Positions 57,352 through 64,000 of a stretch of DNA of 64,000 bases are shown piece after piece. Source of the stretch: Sutterella sp. (GTDB lineage: Bacteria; Pseudomonadota; Gammaproteobacteria; Burkholderiales; Burkholderiaceae_F). Positions within the stretch are counted from its first letter, which is position 1. Every line of letters begins with the position of its first letter. The notes below the pieces were generated by a model. That model saw nothing but the letters and a program-made list of their open reading frames with translations, ran no database searches and was not told where the DNA came from. Position numbers and translations under genes: made by a program. The stretch is from positions 1 to 64,000 of the forward strand of contig DYBN01000059.1 in the NCBI GenBank assembly GCA_019418605.1. The letters run 5' to 3'.

Positions 57352-60188
57352 GGCGCATCTCCTTTATCCATCCCGCTCTCGTTTCCTTGGCTTGAGCCGG
57401 CGCTATCGATGTCCTGCGCCTTGTTTCCCTTGCCGTCTCCCTCTCCGTCGCCCTGCGTATGTTCAAGCTGCCCAAGCGTTTCCTCAACCGTCTCCATCAG
57501 CGCCTGCATCCGCCCCTTGAGACTGTCGGGCCAGACGAGCTCGTCAAAAAGCATTGCTGCGCCGCGATCGGACTCTTTTGAATCTGCCCCAAGCCAGTCG
57601 GCCGCAAACGAGAAAACTCCCGCCGCAAAATCGCCGAGCAGCTCAAAGGCCCATTGGAAAAAGCCCGCAACGGGCTGCACGAAGGTGCGCATCACCCAAC
57701 CCGGCTCTTCGTTCATGCGGCCAAGCGCCTCTTGTGCGCTCTCGCCGGCATGGGCCCCGGCCGCTGTTCGCCCCACTCCCGTCGAGCTCATGAATCCCAG
57801 CGCATCCAAGACTTCCGGCTGCGGTGTTTTCACCTCTGCAACGCGAGACTCCCGCGCAAGCAGGTTCCAGGACGCGGGGGCAAGCCCCGCAAACGAAGCA
57901 AGCTCAAGGCAGAGCACCCCCACAATCCACACGGCCGCCGCCCGGCAACAAAGCCTCCCGGCACTTGCCAAAAGCGAAGCCGCTGCGCGCCCGGTGCAGC
58001 GCACGAGCACGACCGACAAGCACCCCGCGCCGTAGAGCGCCTCTTCAATGAACCTCACCAGAAGCTTCAGGCACCAAAACAAGAAGAGCGGCACGGCAAT
58101 AAGAAGCTCCCCGAGGTCAAAGGAATTGAGCACGCGCAGAAAGACTCCGCACGCGCGGCGGCAAAGGAAAGGGGCCTTGCCCGCAGCCCTGCCTGCGCTC
58201 TCAACGGGCTCCTTAAAGCACGCGCAAAGCCACTTCGCGGGGATGACGGCGCACGCTGCGCCCGCCATGCACCACGCTTTTGCCCATCGGCTTGCCCGGT
58301 CCCGCAGGGAGGCGCTTTTCTCGCAGACAAACGCGCTGGCCGCCGCCATGGAAGCGTCGGCGCTCTCCTGCATCCGCTCATAGAGCGCAGCGCTGCGGTT
58401 CCCTTCGTCGAACACGGCTTCGCTGCACGCGTTTGCATCCGCGTTCTTATTCGCGTGGGTATTCGCGTTCGTATCCGCGTGCGCAGTGACGTGTGCATCG
58501 CCGTGGGCAGCCCCGTGGGGCTTGCCGTTTGCATCAACGTTTGCATCGGCATGCGCATCGACGTGGGTACTCACGTGCGCATCGGTGTTGGTATTTGCGC
58601 CTTCGTGCGCACTCGCGTGCGCATTGCCGTGGGCAACCTTGTCGGCATCGTGTTTGGGGGCGGCGTCCGAAACCGCATCGGACGTGCCCGCCTCTTCCGG
58701 CGCCAGCCGCGGCGGTTCTTCTTTTGTCTTCTCCTTGGCTTCCTTCCGTGCCTGCTCCTGCATCTTCTCCTGCGGTTTTGCGCCGCCTGCAGCCTCGACT
58801 TCGGCGGCCGCAGGCGGCCCGGCAAAGCGCGCCTTCAAGGCCGCAAGACGCTCCATCAGCGCTTCTTCGCTCGTTCTGCCGGCGGCCTGCTGCAAAATCT
58901 CGGCAAAAGGAACGCCGTCGCGCTCGGCCAAAGCCGCAAGCAGGGGATTGGGGCTGAGGCTGGAACTCTTCTTTCCCTGCTCCCTTTCCTTTTCGTTTTC
59001 CTTTTCCTTCTTCTCTGTGCTTTCTTTGCCTTCGTTTTCCTTCTCTTCTTGGTTTCCCTGCTCCCCCTCACTGGGCGTTTGCTCAAGGCAAACGCCGTCC
59101 TCGGCACCTGCCTCTTCCTCTGCTTTTTCCTTCGCCTTCTCCTCGGCTTTCACCTGCACGCCGCCCGCCTCTTGCGCGCCGAGAGCGGCCGCGCTGCCGG
59201 CAAAAGCCCCTGCAGGCGCTTCCTCTTTGAGCATGACGTGCATGAGGTCCTCGTAAAAGAGGGCAAACCTCTCCCGCACCTCCGAGACCGACACCGCGCT
59301 GCGCTCGGCCGCCTCCTCCCACAAGGGAAGATCGCGCCCCTCTTTAATCAAGCCGTAGAGGACGTCAAAGCAGGTGCCAAGCGGCACGAGGCTCGTCAAG
59401 CGCTCGCGCGCGCTTGAAAACCTGCGCTCTTCAAGGTGCATGCGCGGAATCCCGTCGCGGCCCATCGTGTAGACCTTCGTATAAAACCCCGCCGGGCGCA
59501 GGGCCGCGAGCGTCTCGATGTCGGGCGCGTTTTCTTTCTCAGCCCGACGCTTTGCCGCCTCCTCAATCTCCCTGCTGCGGCCGCTCACCGTCTGAGGCTC
59601 GACCACGACGATGTCGTCCTCGGCCTCAACGGCAGGGGCAACGCCTGCCGCGGCGGGATCAAGGGGCTTGTCAGCCCCATCGTCCTGATTGGCCTGATCG
59701 GACACATCGGCCGCATCGGTCTTATCGTCTTTGTCAGCCTTATCGTCTTCTTTGTCTTCGCCGTCCTTCTCGTCCCGGCCGGTTTCTTCGGCCGCATCGA
59801 GAGCACGGGCCTCACCGGCGTTCTCAATCGGATCCCTCAAAACGCCCTCGGACTCCCCGGCTCCCTGCGCTGCCGCCGCCTGGGGCTCGTGAGAGGCCGC
59901 CGCATCAAGGGCCTCGCTCTGAGCAAACTCGTCGCCCGCCCCCGCGTTCTCGTTTGGATCGGGCAGATCGTCCACGGCAGGGCCCGCTGCAGCCGCGCCG
60001 GGTGCACACGAGTCCGCCGCGTCGACCCCCAGGCCTGCCGTCTCAACGGAATTGATGGCGTCAACGGCCTTCCGGGGCTTTCTCTTTCGAACGGTCTTCC
60101 TCGTGCCTGCACTTCCCCTGCCGCCCCTGCCGCCCATGCCGCTCTTTTCGGGCTTTTTCGCGGGACTGCCGCTCTTAGCTTCGCTCAC
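57348..60188 (-). CDS. Very large unrecognised membrane protein between traC and traW
   Basis: A 946-residue protein. The first 220 residues are low-complexity (Lys/Arg, then Asp/Ala/Glu, with DDKADKDDKTDAADVSDQ). About 240-320 is a compact domain (PAGFYTKVYTMGRDGIPRMHLEERRFSS, then TCFDVLYGLIKEGRDLPLWEEAAE). Low-complexity charged linkers follow, then a His/Ala/Asn/Asp repeat (about 518-587). Several hydrophobic segments occupy about 640-790 (FDLGELLIAVPLFLFWCLKLL). In F this slot holds the small membrane protein TrbI; in SXT a signal peptidase. The start GTG overlaps the traC stop by four bases, so coupling is certain if translated. No family recognised. Confidence 0.6.
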   Translation of the reverse strand: MSEAKSGSPAKKPEKSGMGGRGGRGSAGTRKTVRKRKPRKAVDAINSVETAGLGVDAADSCAPGAAAAGPAVDDLPDPNENAGAGDEFAQSEALDAAASHEPQAAAAQGAGESEGVLRDPIENAGEARALDAAEETGRDEKDGEDKEDDKADKDDKTDAADVSDQANQDDGADKPLDPAAAGVAPAVEAEDDIVVVEPQTVSGRSREIEEAAKRRAEKENAPDIETLAALRPAGFYTKVYTMGRDGIPRMHLEERRFSSARERLTSLVPLGTCFDVLYGLIKEGRDLPLWEEAAERSAVSVSEVRERFALFYEDLMHVMLKEEAPAGAFAGSAAALGAQEAGGVQVKAEEKAKEKAEEEAGAEDGVCLEQTPSEGEQGNQEEKENEGKESTEKKEKENEKEREQGKKSSSLSPNPLLAALAERDGVPFAEILQQAAGRTSEEALMERLAALKARFAGPPAAAEVEAAGGAKPQEKMQEQARKEAKEKTKEEPPRLAPEEAGTSDAVSDAAPKHDADKVAHGNAHASAHEGANTNTDAHVSTHVDAHADANVDANGKPHGAAHGDAHVTAHADTNANTHANKNADANACSEAVFDEGNRSAALYERMQESADASMAAASAFVCEKSASLRDRASRWAKAWCMAGAACAVIPAKWLCACFKEPVESAGRAAGKAPFLCRRACGVFLRVLNSFDLGELLIAVPLFLFWCLKLLVRFIEEALYGAGCLSVVLVRCTGRAAASLLASAGRLCCRAAAVWIVGVLCLELASFAGLAPASWNLLARESRVAEVKTPQPEVLDALGFMSSTGVGRTAAGAHAGESAQEALGRMNEEPGWVMRTFVQPVAGFFQWAFELLGDFAAGVFSFAADWLGADSKESDRGAAMLFDELVWPDSLKGRMQALMETVEETLGQLEHTQGDGEGDGKGNKAQDIDSAGSSQGNESGMDKGDAP
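58427..58636 (-). repeat. Degenerate repeat encoding a His/Ala/Asn/Asp tract
   Basis: Short imperfect units of 6-12 bases, built on GCA/CAC/GAT/AAC codons, encode a tract of alternating Ala with His, Asn or Asp (for example HVDAHADANVDANG). They lie in frame in the 946-residue transfer-operon protein. Units vary in size and there are no conserved spacers, so this is a coding repeat and not a CRISPR. Confidence 0.7.
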
Positions 60189-62926
60189 CGCGCGCCCTCC
60201 CCTCCTTCGAGCCCCAGGGCCGCCACGGCCGTCACGGCCTCTTCGGCCGAGAGCCCCTGAGCGCGCGCAGCGCGCACGGCTTCAAAGACCTCGGCCTTGG
60301 TCGAGTAGGCCGTCATCGAGAAGCGATCGAGCATCAAGCGGGCGACGACGCCCGCCTGATCGCCCACCTTGACGTAGACCTCGCTCCAGGCTCCGGCCTT
60401 GGTGGTGAGGCCTGCGAGCACGTTGGCAAGCGCCGGATCACTCGTGTAAGACGCAATGCCAAGCGCCTTTTGCCGCAGCAAAAAGACGCTGTCAGCATTC
60501 ATGCGCACGGCCCTTGCGGCCGACGTCGCGTCAAAGTCGCTCATCGACTGACTGATGCAGATAATCCCCGCGCCGTACTTTCTGAGCGTGCGGCACGCCC
60601 ACTCAATGAAGCGCCCGGAGTTGCCCGACAAAAGCCTCCAGGCTTCGTCGATCACGATGAGCTTTTTCTCGCTTCTGGGCCTCTGCCGGATGTCCTTCAA
60701 AATGCGCATGATGACAATCAAGAGCACCACGTTTTGCAGCACCGGCTTGTTGGCAAGCGCCTCCATCTCAAGCACGACGAGCCTCCTCGTAAAGTCAATC
60801 GAGGCCGGCCCCTCAAACCAATGTGCGTAGCGGCCTCCCGCGCAGTAGGGCATCAACCGCACGGCAATGTCCGAGAGCCCGGCCTCGCACGCGTTCATAA
60901 GCGACAAGGCAAGCTGCGTCATCGTGGGCGTTTTGCCCGCCGCACGCGCCTCGCGCACGACGCGCTCGATGTGCATCTTCAAAAGCTCTGCCTGCGTGAG
61001 CTCCATGGGCGCGTCGCCGTTTGCCATGGCCGTGATGATCTGCGCGAGCTCATCGAGCATCTCGGTGGGATCGTCCATCATGTCGAGGGGATTGAGGCAG
61101 AGCGCCGCCGCGCCGCCCGCTTGAGCGCCCAATTGAGGGCCTTTTTCGGCCTCGCCCTCGTCCCGATCAAAGTCGATGAACTGGCCCTCGGCCAACTCCA
61201 CGCAGTTTTTGTAGCTCTTCCCAATGTCAAAGACCCACACGCGGCCGCCAAGCCCAATGTGCGAGAGGACGAGCTCCTGCGCGAGCACGCTCTTGCCCGA
61301 GCCCGAAGTGCCCGCGATCACCGCGTTGAAGTTGCCGTTGCGGTTGGCAAAGATGTCAATCGGAAGAAGCTGCCCGCGGCGGGTGACAAGCATCAGCATC
61401 GGCGTGCGGCGCTTCTCTCCCGCCCGTGCGGGGCTGCCGCGGCTCTCGGCCATCAGGGGCAGAAGATGGGCCGCGGCGCGCCGCGTTTTGGTCGACGTCT
61501 GCCTTGCGGCTCGCGCGTCCATCATGAGACCGCGGCTTGCCTCAAGCGGCAGGTTCATTAAAAGCGCCATCATCTGCAGGCCCGAGGCAACCTGGGCGTC
61601 CAACCCAGCTCGCGAGAGGATGTTGCCCGCGGACTGCGCCGCGCGCATCGCCTCCCCCACGGGGGCGAAAACGGTCATTGCGTGCAGCACGCGCGCCAGG
61701 CCCGAGCCCTCTTCGCAGGCCTTCTGCGCCAAATCCAAATCGCGCGAGCGCTCGCGCAAGTCTCCCAAGTACTGCCCGATTTCGGTGTGCATGAGCTGCT
61801 TGACGCGGGCGTTTTTCATCGCAACCACCGCCCGGTCGTCGGCAACGGGCGAGGGCTCGACCGCGCACGTCAAAAGATAGGGATAGGGAAAGTCGGCCGC
61901 GGCAAGCGCGCTTCGCATGCGGTTGATGTGAGCGGCGGCCGGGTACCCCGCGGCGGTCAAACTCACGGATTCAACCGCGTCGCCCGCAGGAGACGAAAAC
62001 CGCACCGTGTGTTTGGCAACATCAATCAAGGTGTCGCGCCGCACGAAGGCGTCCCGCAAGGGGACAACAGGGGCGGTTTCAGGCAGCAAGGCCCCCGCGC
62101 GCGTCTGCTGGGGGTTGACGATTTCGCGCATCGTGGCAATGAGCGTGCGCTCATCCCACCTCTGCCTTAAGAGCGAAAACTGCGTGAGCGTCGCTTCAAC
62201 GGCCTGCACCGCGAGGAGAAACTCGTCAACGGCCGGATTTGCCGCACCCGAGAGAAAGTCTTCAACGGCAGCCTCCCCCACGCGCGTCGTGACGGCAATC
62301 CAGACGCGAAACTCGCGCACGGGGTGGCCGTTGGACGCGTTGGGCAAAGCGCCGCGAGCCATCGCATCGAGCATCCGCGCGCGCTCAAGGGCCATGCGAA
62401 GGGCAATGGGAGCGTCGGTTTTTTCTTCCTGCCCGTCTTGATCGCGCTCGCCGCCTGCGGCCGCATCTCTGCGGCTCTTCACGTAGTCGGCCAGGGTCCC
62501 GCGCACGGCGCTTGAAGCAAAAAGCGTGGCCGCAACGACCGTATCGCGCGGGTAAGCGGCGGCCATCAGGCGCTCAATGCCCTGCACGAGCGCCGCATCG
62601 GCGTAGATCAGAGCGTTGAGCTCAAAGACGACGCCCAACGAACACACGGGCGTGTCGCCCGCGTTGTTTAAAAGAAAAACTCGCTCGTGGGGCTCCCAGT
62701 AGAGCGTGCTCATCACGCCCGAGAAGCGGTCGACCAGGGCCGTGGCCCCGTCGCGGGCGAGCGTGCGGATGCCGCTGCCCGTGAGGTTTCCCGTCAACAA
62801 AAGAAGTTTTGAGAGGCGCTCGCGGATGACTTTCAAGCGCCCGCGAAAGCCCGCAAGCGGCGAGCCCGCGCGATTGTCCGCAGGGGTTTGCCCGCGGCGG
62901 GCGTTGGAGTGAAGCGAAGTCGGCAT
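60185..62926 (-). CDS. traC: Type IV secretion ATPase TraC (VirB4-like)
   Basis: A 913-residue ATPase that powers pilus assembly and DNA transfer at the inner membrane. The TraC N-terminal region is clear (NNAGDTPVCSLGVVFELNALIYAD). Walker A is AGTSGSGKSVLAQEL (about 536-550) and Walker B is KLIVIDEAWRLL (about 752-763). The conserved QSMSDFDATSAA segment is near 790. Length is close to F TraC (875). It lies after traV and before the unrecognised membrane protein, which it overlaps by 4 bases. Confidence 0.93.
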   Translation of the reverse strand: MPTSLHSNARRGQTPADNRAGSPLAGFRGRLKVIRERLSKLLLLTGNLTGSGIRTLARDGATALVDRFSGVMSTLYWEPHERVFLLNNAGDTPVCSLGVVFELNALIYADAALVQGIERLMAAAYPRDTVVAATLFASSAVRGTLADYVKSRRDAAAGGERDQDGQEEKTDAPIALRMALERARMLDAMARGALPNASNGHPVREFRVWIAVTTRVGEAAVEDFLSGAANPAVDEFLLAVQAVEATLTQFSLLRQRWDERTLIATMREIVNPQQTRAGALLPETAPVVPLRDAFVRRDTLIDVAKHTVRFSSPAGDAVESVSLTAAGYPAAAHINRMRSALAAADFPYPYLLTCAVEPSPVADDRAVVAMKNARVKQLMHTEIGQYLGDLRERSRDLDLAQKACEEGSGLARVLHAMTVFAPVGEAMRAAQSAGNILSRAGLDAQVASGLQMMALLMNLPLEASRGLMMDARAARQTSTKTRRAAAHLLPLMAESRGSPARAGEKRRTPMLMLVTRRGQLLPIDIFANRNGNFNAVIAGTSGSGKSVLAQELVLSHIGLGGRVWVFDIGKSYKNCVELAEGQFIDFDRDEGEAEKGPQLGAQAGGAAALCLNPLDMMDDPTEMLDELAQIITAMANGDAPMELTQAELLKMHIERVVREARAAGKTPTMTQLALSLMNACEAGLSDIAVRLMPYCAGGRYAHWFEGPASIDFTRRLVVLEMEALANKPVLQNVVLLIVIMRILKDIRQRPRSEKKLIVIDEAWRLLSGNSGRFIEWACRTLRKYGAGIICISQSMSDFDATSAARAVRMNADSVFLLRQKALGIASYTSDPALANVLAGLTTKAGAWSEVYVKVGDQAGVVARLMLDRFSMTAYSTKAEVFEAVRAARAQGLSAEEAVTAVAALGLEGGEGAR

Positions 62927-63000
62927 GGCGTGCCTGACGAAAGGAAAATCAGGTAGTCAAAGAAGAAAGGAAAAAAGGGGCGGCGCTCAATCCTTAAGGC

Positions 63001-63720
63001 TTAAGGGTCGATAGCCGGTGCAGGCGCATTCATGGCACGGCTTCTGACGCGCTCGATGCGCCATCCAGCGTCCTTGACGCGCACCCACACGCGCGAATCG
63101 GAGTGCAGATCCCCTTCGTTGTCGACCCAGGGCAGCACCCAGAGCATCACCACGCGCTCGGGCGCGCGGGCGGGCAGCTGCAGGGGGCGAGCTTTAAGGG
63201 CGGCGACTGCCGCGTTGATGCGCCGGCCATTTACCTCCCGCTTTTTCCACGTTTCTCTCCCGCCCGCGGCGGTGGTGTCGATGACCTCTTCGTGCTCGCG
63301 CACGCGCGAAGGTCCCTTCTTGCCCCCTTTTTGGAAACGCGCTGCCGCTGCCACACCTTGCTCGAAGCCTTTGCTTTTTCCCAAGGAATCGGCGGCAAGC
63401 GACTCGATGAGCGCCGCGTCCTTTTCTTTTTCGAGAGCCGCCTCTTTTGCAAGCTGCTCTTCGTACGTCTCCGAGAGCGTGGCGCAGTTGACCTTGCCCG
63501 GAATCCCGCAGCCAAACTGATCGTGCGCGTCAATGAGGCCCGTGAGGTTTGTGCACCCTGTCATGCCGGCTGCAAGGCAGAGGCCCGCCGCCGCAAGGCC
63601 CGCGCGCTTTACGCTCGTCACGAGCCGCATGCGGGCGGACGCTCCTGCCTGCACCATCTCTTGTCGCTCTTGTCGTTTCTCCTCTCGTTTCTTTTGCGTG
63701 TCCTTCATGTTCTTCTTCAT
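63001..63720 (-). CDS. traV: Conjugal transfer outer-membrane lipoprotein TraV
   Basis: A 239-residue lipoprotein. The lipobox AGMTGC places the lipidated Cys at residue 56, followed by the TraV signature NLTGLIDAHDQFGCGIPGKVNCATLSETYE with its two conserved cysteines. With TraB and TraK it forms the envelope core of the channel. The basic N-terminus is long (about 35 residues) if the ATG at 63,720 is used (AAGGGG 9 bases upstream). A Met at codon 31 (63,630, AGGAG 12 bases upstream) would give a normal lipoprotein signal. It is between traB and traC, as in F. Confidence 0.85.
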   Translation of the reverse strand: MKKNMKDTQKKREEKRQERQEMVQAGASARMRLVTSVKRAGLAAAGLCLAAGMTGCTNLTGLIDAHDQFGCGIPGKVNCATLSETYEEQLAKEAALEKEKDAALIESLAADSLGKSKGFEQGVAAAARFQKGGKKGPSRVREHEEVIDTTAAGGRETWKKREVNGRRINAAVAALKARPLQLPARAPERVVMLWVLPWVDNEGDLHSDSRVWVRVKDAGWRIERVRSRAMNAPAPAIDP

Positions 63721-63828
63721 TGACTTTTCCCCTTGGGTTTTTGTGTCTTCCTTGTTCTCTTTGATTGCGTTTTTGTGTCTCTTGGAGCCCGGCGCGAGGA
63801 GCCCGCCCCGGCACTTGTCTTTCGGTCA

Positions 63829-64000
63829 TCATGATCCCTCGCGGCGCGCGCGCATCTGCTCGCCAAAGACGACCGAGCTGTTGACGGCCCCGGTCTCTTC
63901 GGGCGAAGGCGAGGCAAAGGAAAGCGACAAGCCCTGCGCGAGCACGATGTCGACTTCGCGCCCGCTGTCCAGTTCCAAAACCGGGAAAATCTTGTCGGCA
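63829..64000 (-). CDS. traB: Conjugal transfer protein TraB, C-terminal end only
   Basis: The window edge cuts this gene; only the last 56 codons are seen. IFPVLELDSGREVDIVLAQGLSL matches the C-terminal beta strand of TraB/VirB10-like proteins (FPVVE...GR.VDIVVT.G..L). TraB spans the inner membrane and reaches the TraV/TraK core. The order traB-traV-traC continues the F-like layout. The rest of the gene and traL/E/K should lie past 64,000. Confidence 0.8.
   Translation of the reverse strand, partial: ADKIFPVLELDSGREVDIVLAQGLSLSFASPSPEETGAVNSSVVFGEQMRARREGS

Larger units (their letters stand above)
4392..64000. mobile_element. Putative integrative conjugative element (MPF_F type), partial
   Basis: A TraD/DUF4400 pair with an upstream CobS-like ATPase (+ strand) and an F-type mating-pair-formation operon (- strand) flank about 30 kb of metabolic and defence cargo. 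The TraD-DUF4400 pairing and a CobS-like AAA gene are known from the SXT/R391 group of ICEs, and the minus-strand gene order follows F. The traL/E/K/A genes, relaxase and integrase are not seen and may lie past 64,000. The left edge is only the first mobile-type gene, not a mapped attachment site. It is inference that both arms belong to one element. Confidence 0.5.

Noticed and set aside
58427..58636. Repeats resembling a CRISPR array
   Set aside because: Units are short, irregular and in frame with a coding sequence; no constant repeat/spacer pattern and no cas gene.
57654..59417. 587-codon open frame on the + strand opposite the 946-residue protein
   Set aside because: It is a mirror of GC-rich coding DNA. 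The minus frame is coupled to traC by overlap and has a ribosome site; this one has none.
1..64000. tRNA or rRNA genes as integration sites
   Set aside because: No cloverleaf or rRNA-like stretch was recognised by eye; a tRNA covariance search would be needed to exclude one.

Overview
The window looks like a gut member of the Betaproteobacteria, most likely Sutterellaceae (Sutterella, Parasutterella or Duodenibacillus-like). This rests on inference: GC-rich DNA, a betaproteobacterial H-NS, an unusual number of exported fumarate/urocanate-reductase-like flavoproteins, and F-type conjugation genes.

Layout. Positions 1-4,000 carry an autotransporter with a G9 tract inside its promoter spacer, then the 3' stump of a second autotransporter. 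Positions 4,392-12,413 (+ strand) are a mobilisation arm: a CobS/MoxR-like AAA ATPase, two unrecognised proteins, the coupling protein TraD and a DUF4400 membrane protein. Positions 42,817-64,000 (- strand) are an F-type mating-pair-formation operon in the order traB(partial)-V-C-X-W-Y-U-trbC-Z-N-F-H-G, where X, Y and Z are unrecognised. Together they suggest an integrative conjugative element (ICE) of the SXT/F (MPF_F) type. No relaxase or integrase was recognised and neither element boundary was found.

The 30 kb between the arms reads as cargo. It holds five flavin reductases: three Tat-exported and haem-free, one Sec-exported, and one fused to a tetrahaem cytochrome. Two of them sit opposite divergent LysR regulators, one of which runs on into a yjiHG membrane pair. 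The cargo also has a MerR regulator with a VIT/vWA protein, an AAA-ATPase/PD-(D/E)XK protein, a defence block, a solitary MT-A70 methyltransferase and H-NS. The defence block is two DUF262 (GmrSD-like) proteins followed by a type III restriction-modification pair. It is visibly lower in GC than its neighbours and lies between two strong terminators. An XRE regulator with an operator-like palindrome and a GIY-YIG protein sit beside traG.

How it may work together (inference): the reductases would act in the periplasm as terminal or side-chain reductases for different unsaturated organic acids in anaerobic respiration, each switched on by its own LysR sensor. The ICE would spread this respiratory repertoire, while H-NS, the methyltransferases and the DUF262/type III block protect or silence it. 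The best leads are the phase-variable promoter architecture at 2,930-2,958, the diverged active sites of the reductases, the paired DUF262 + type III block, and the large orphan proteins inside the transfer operons.
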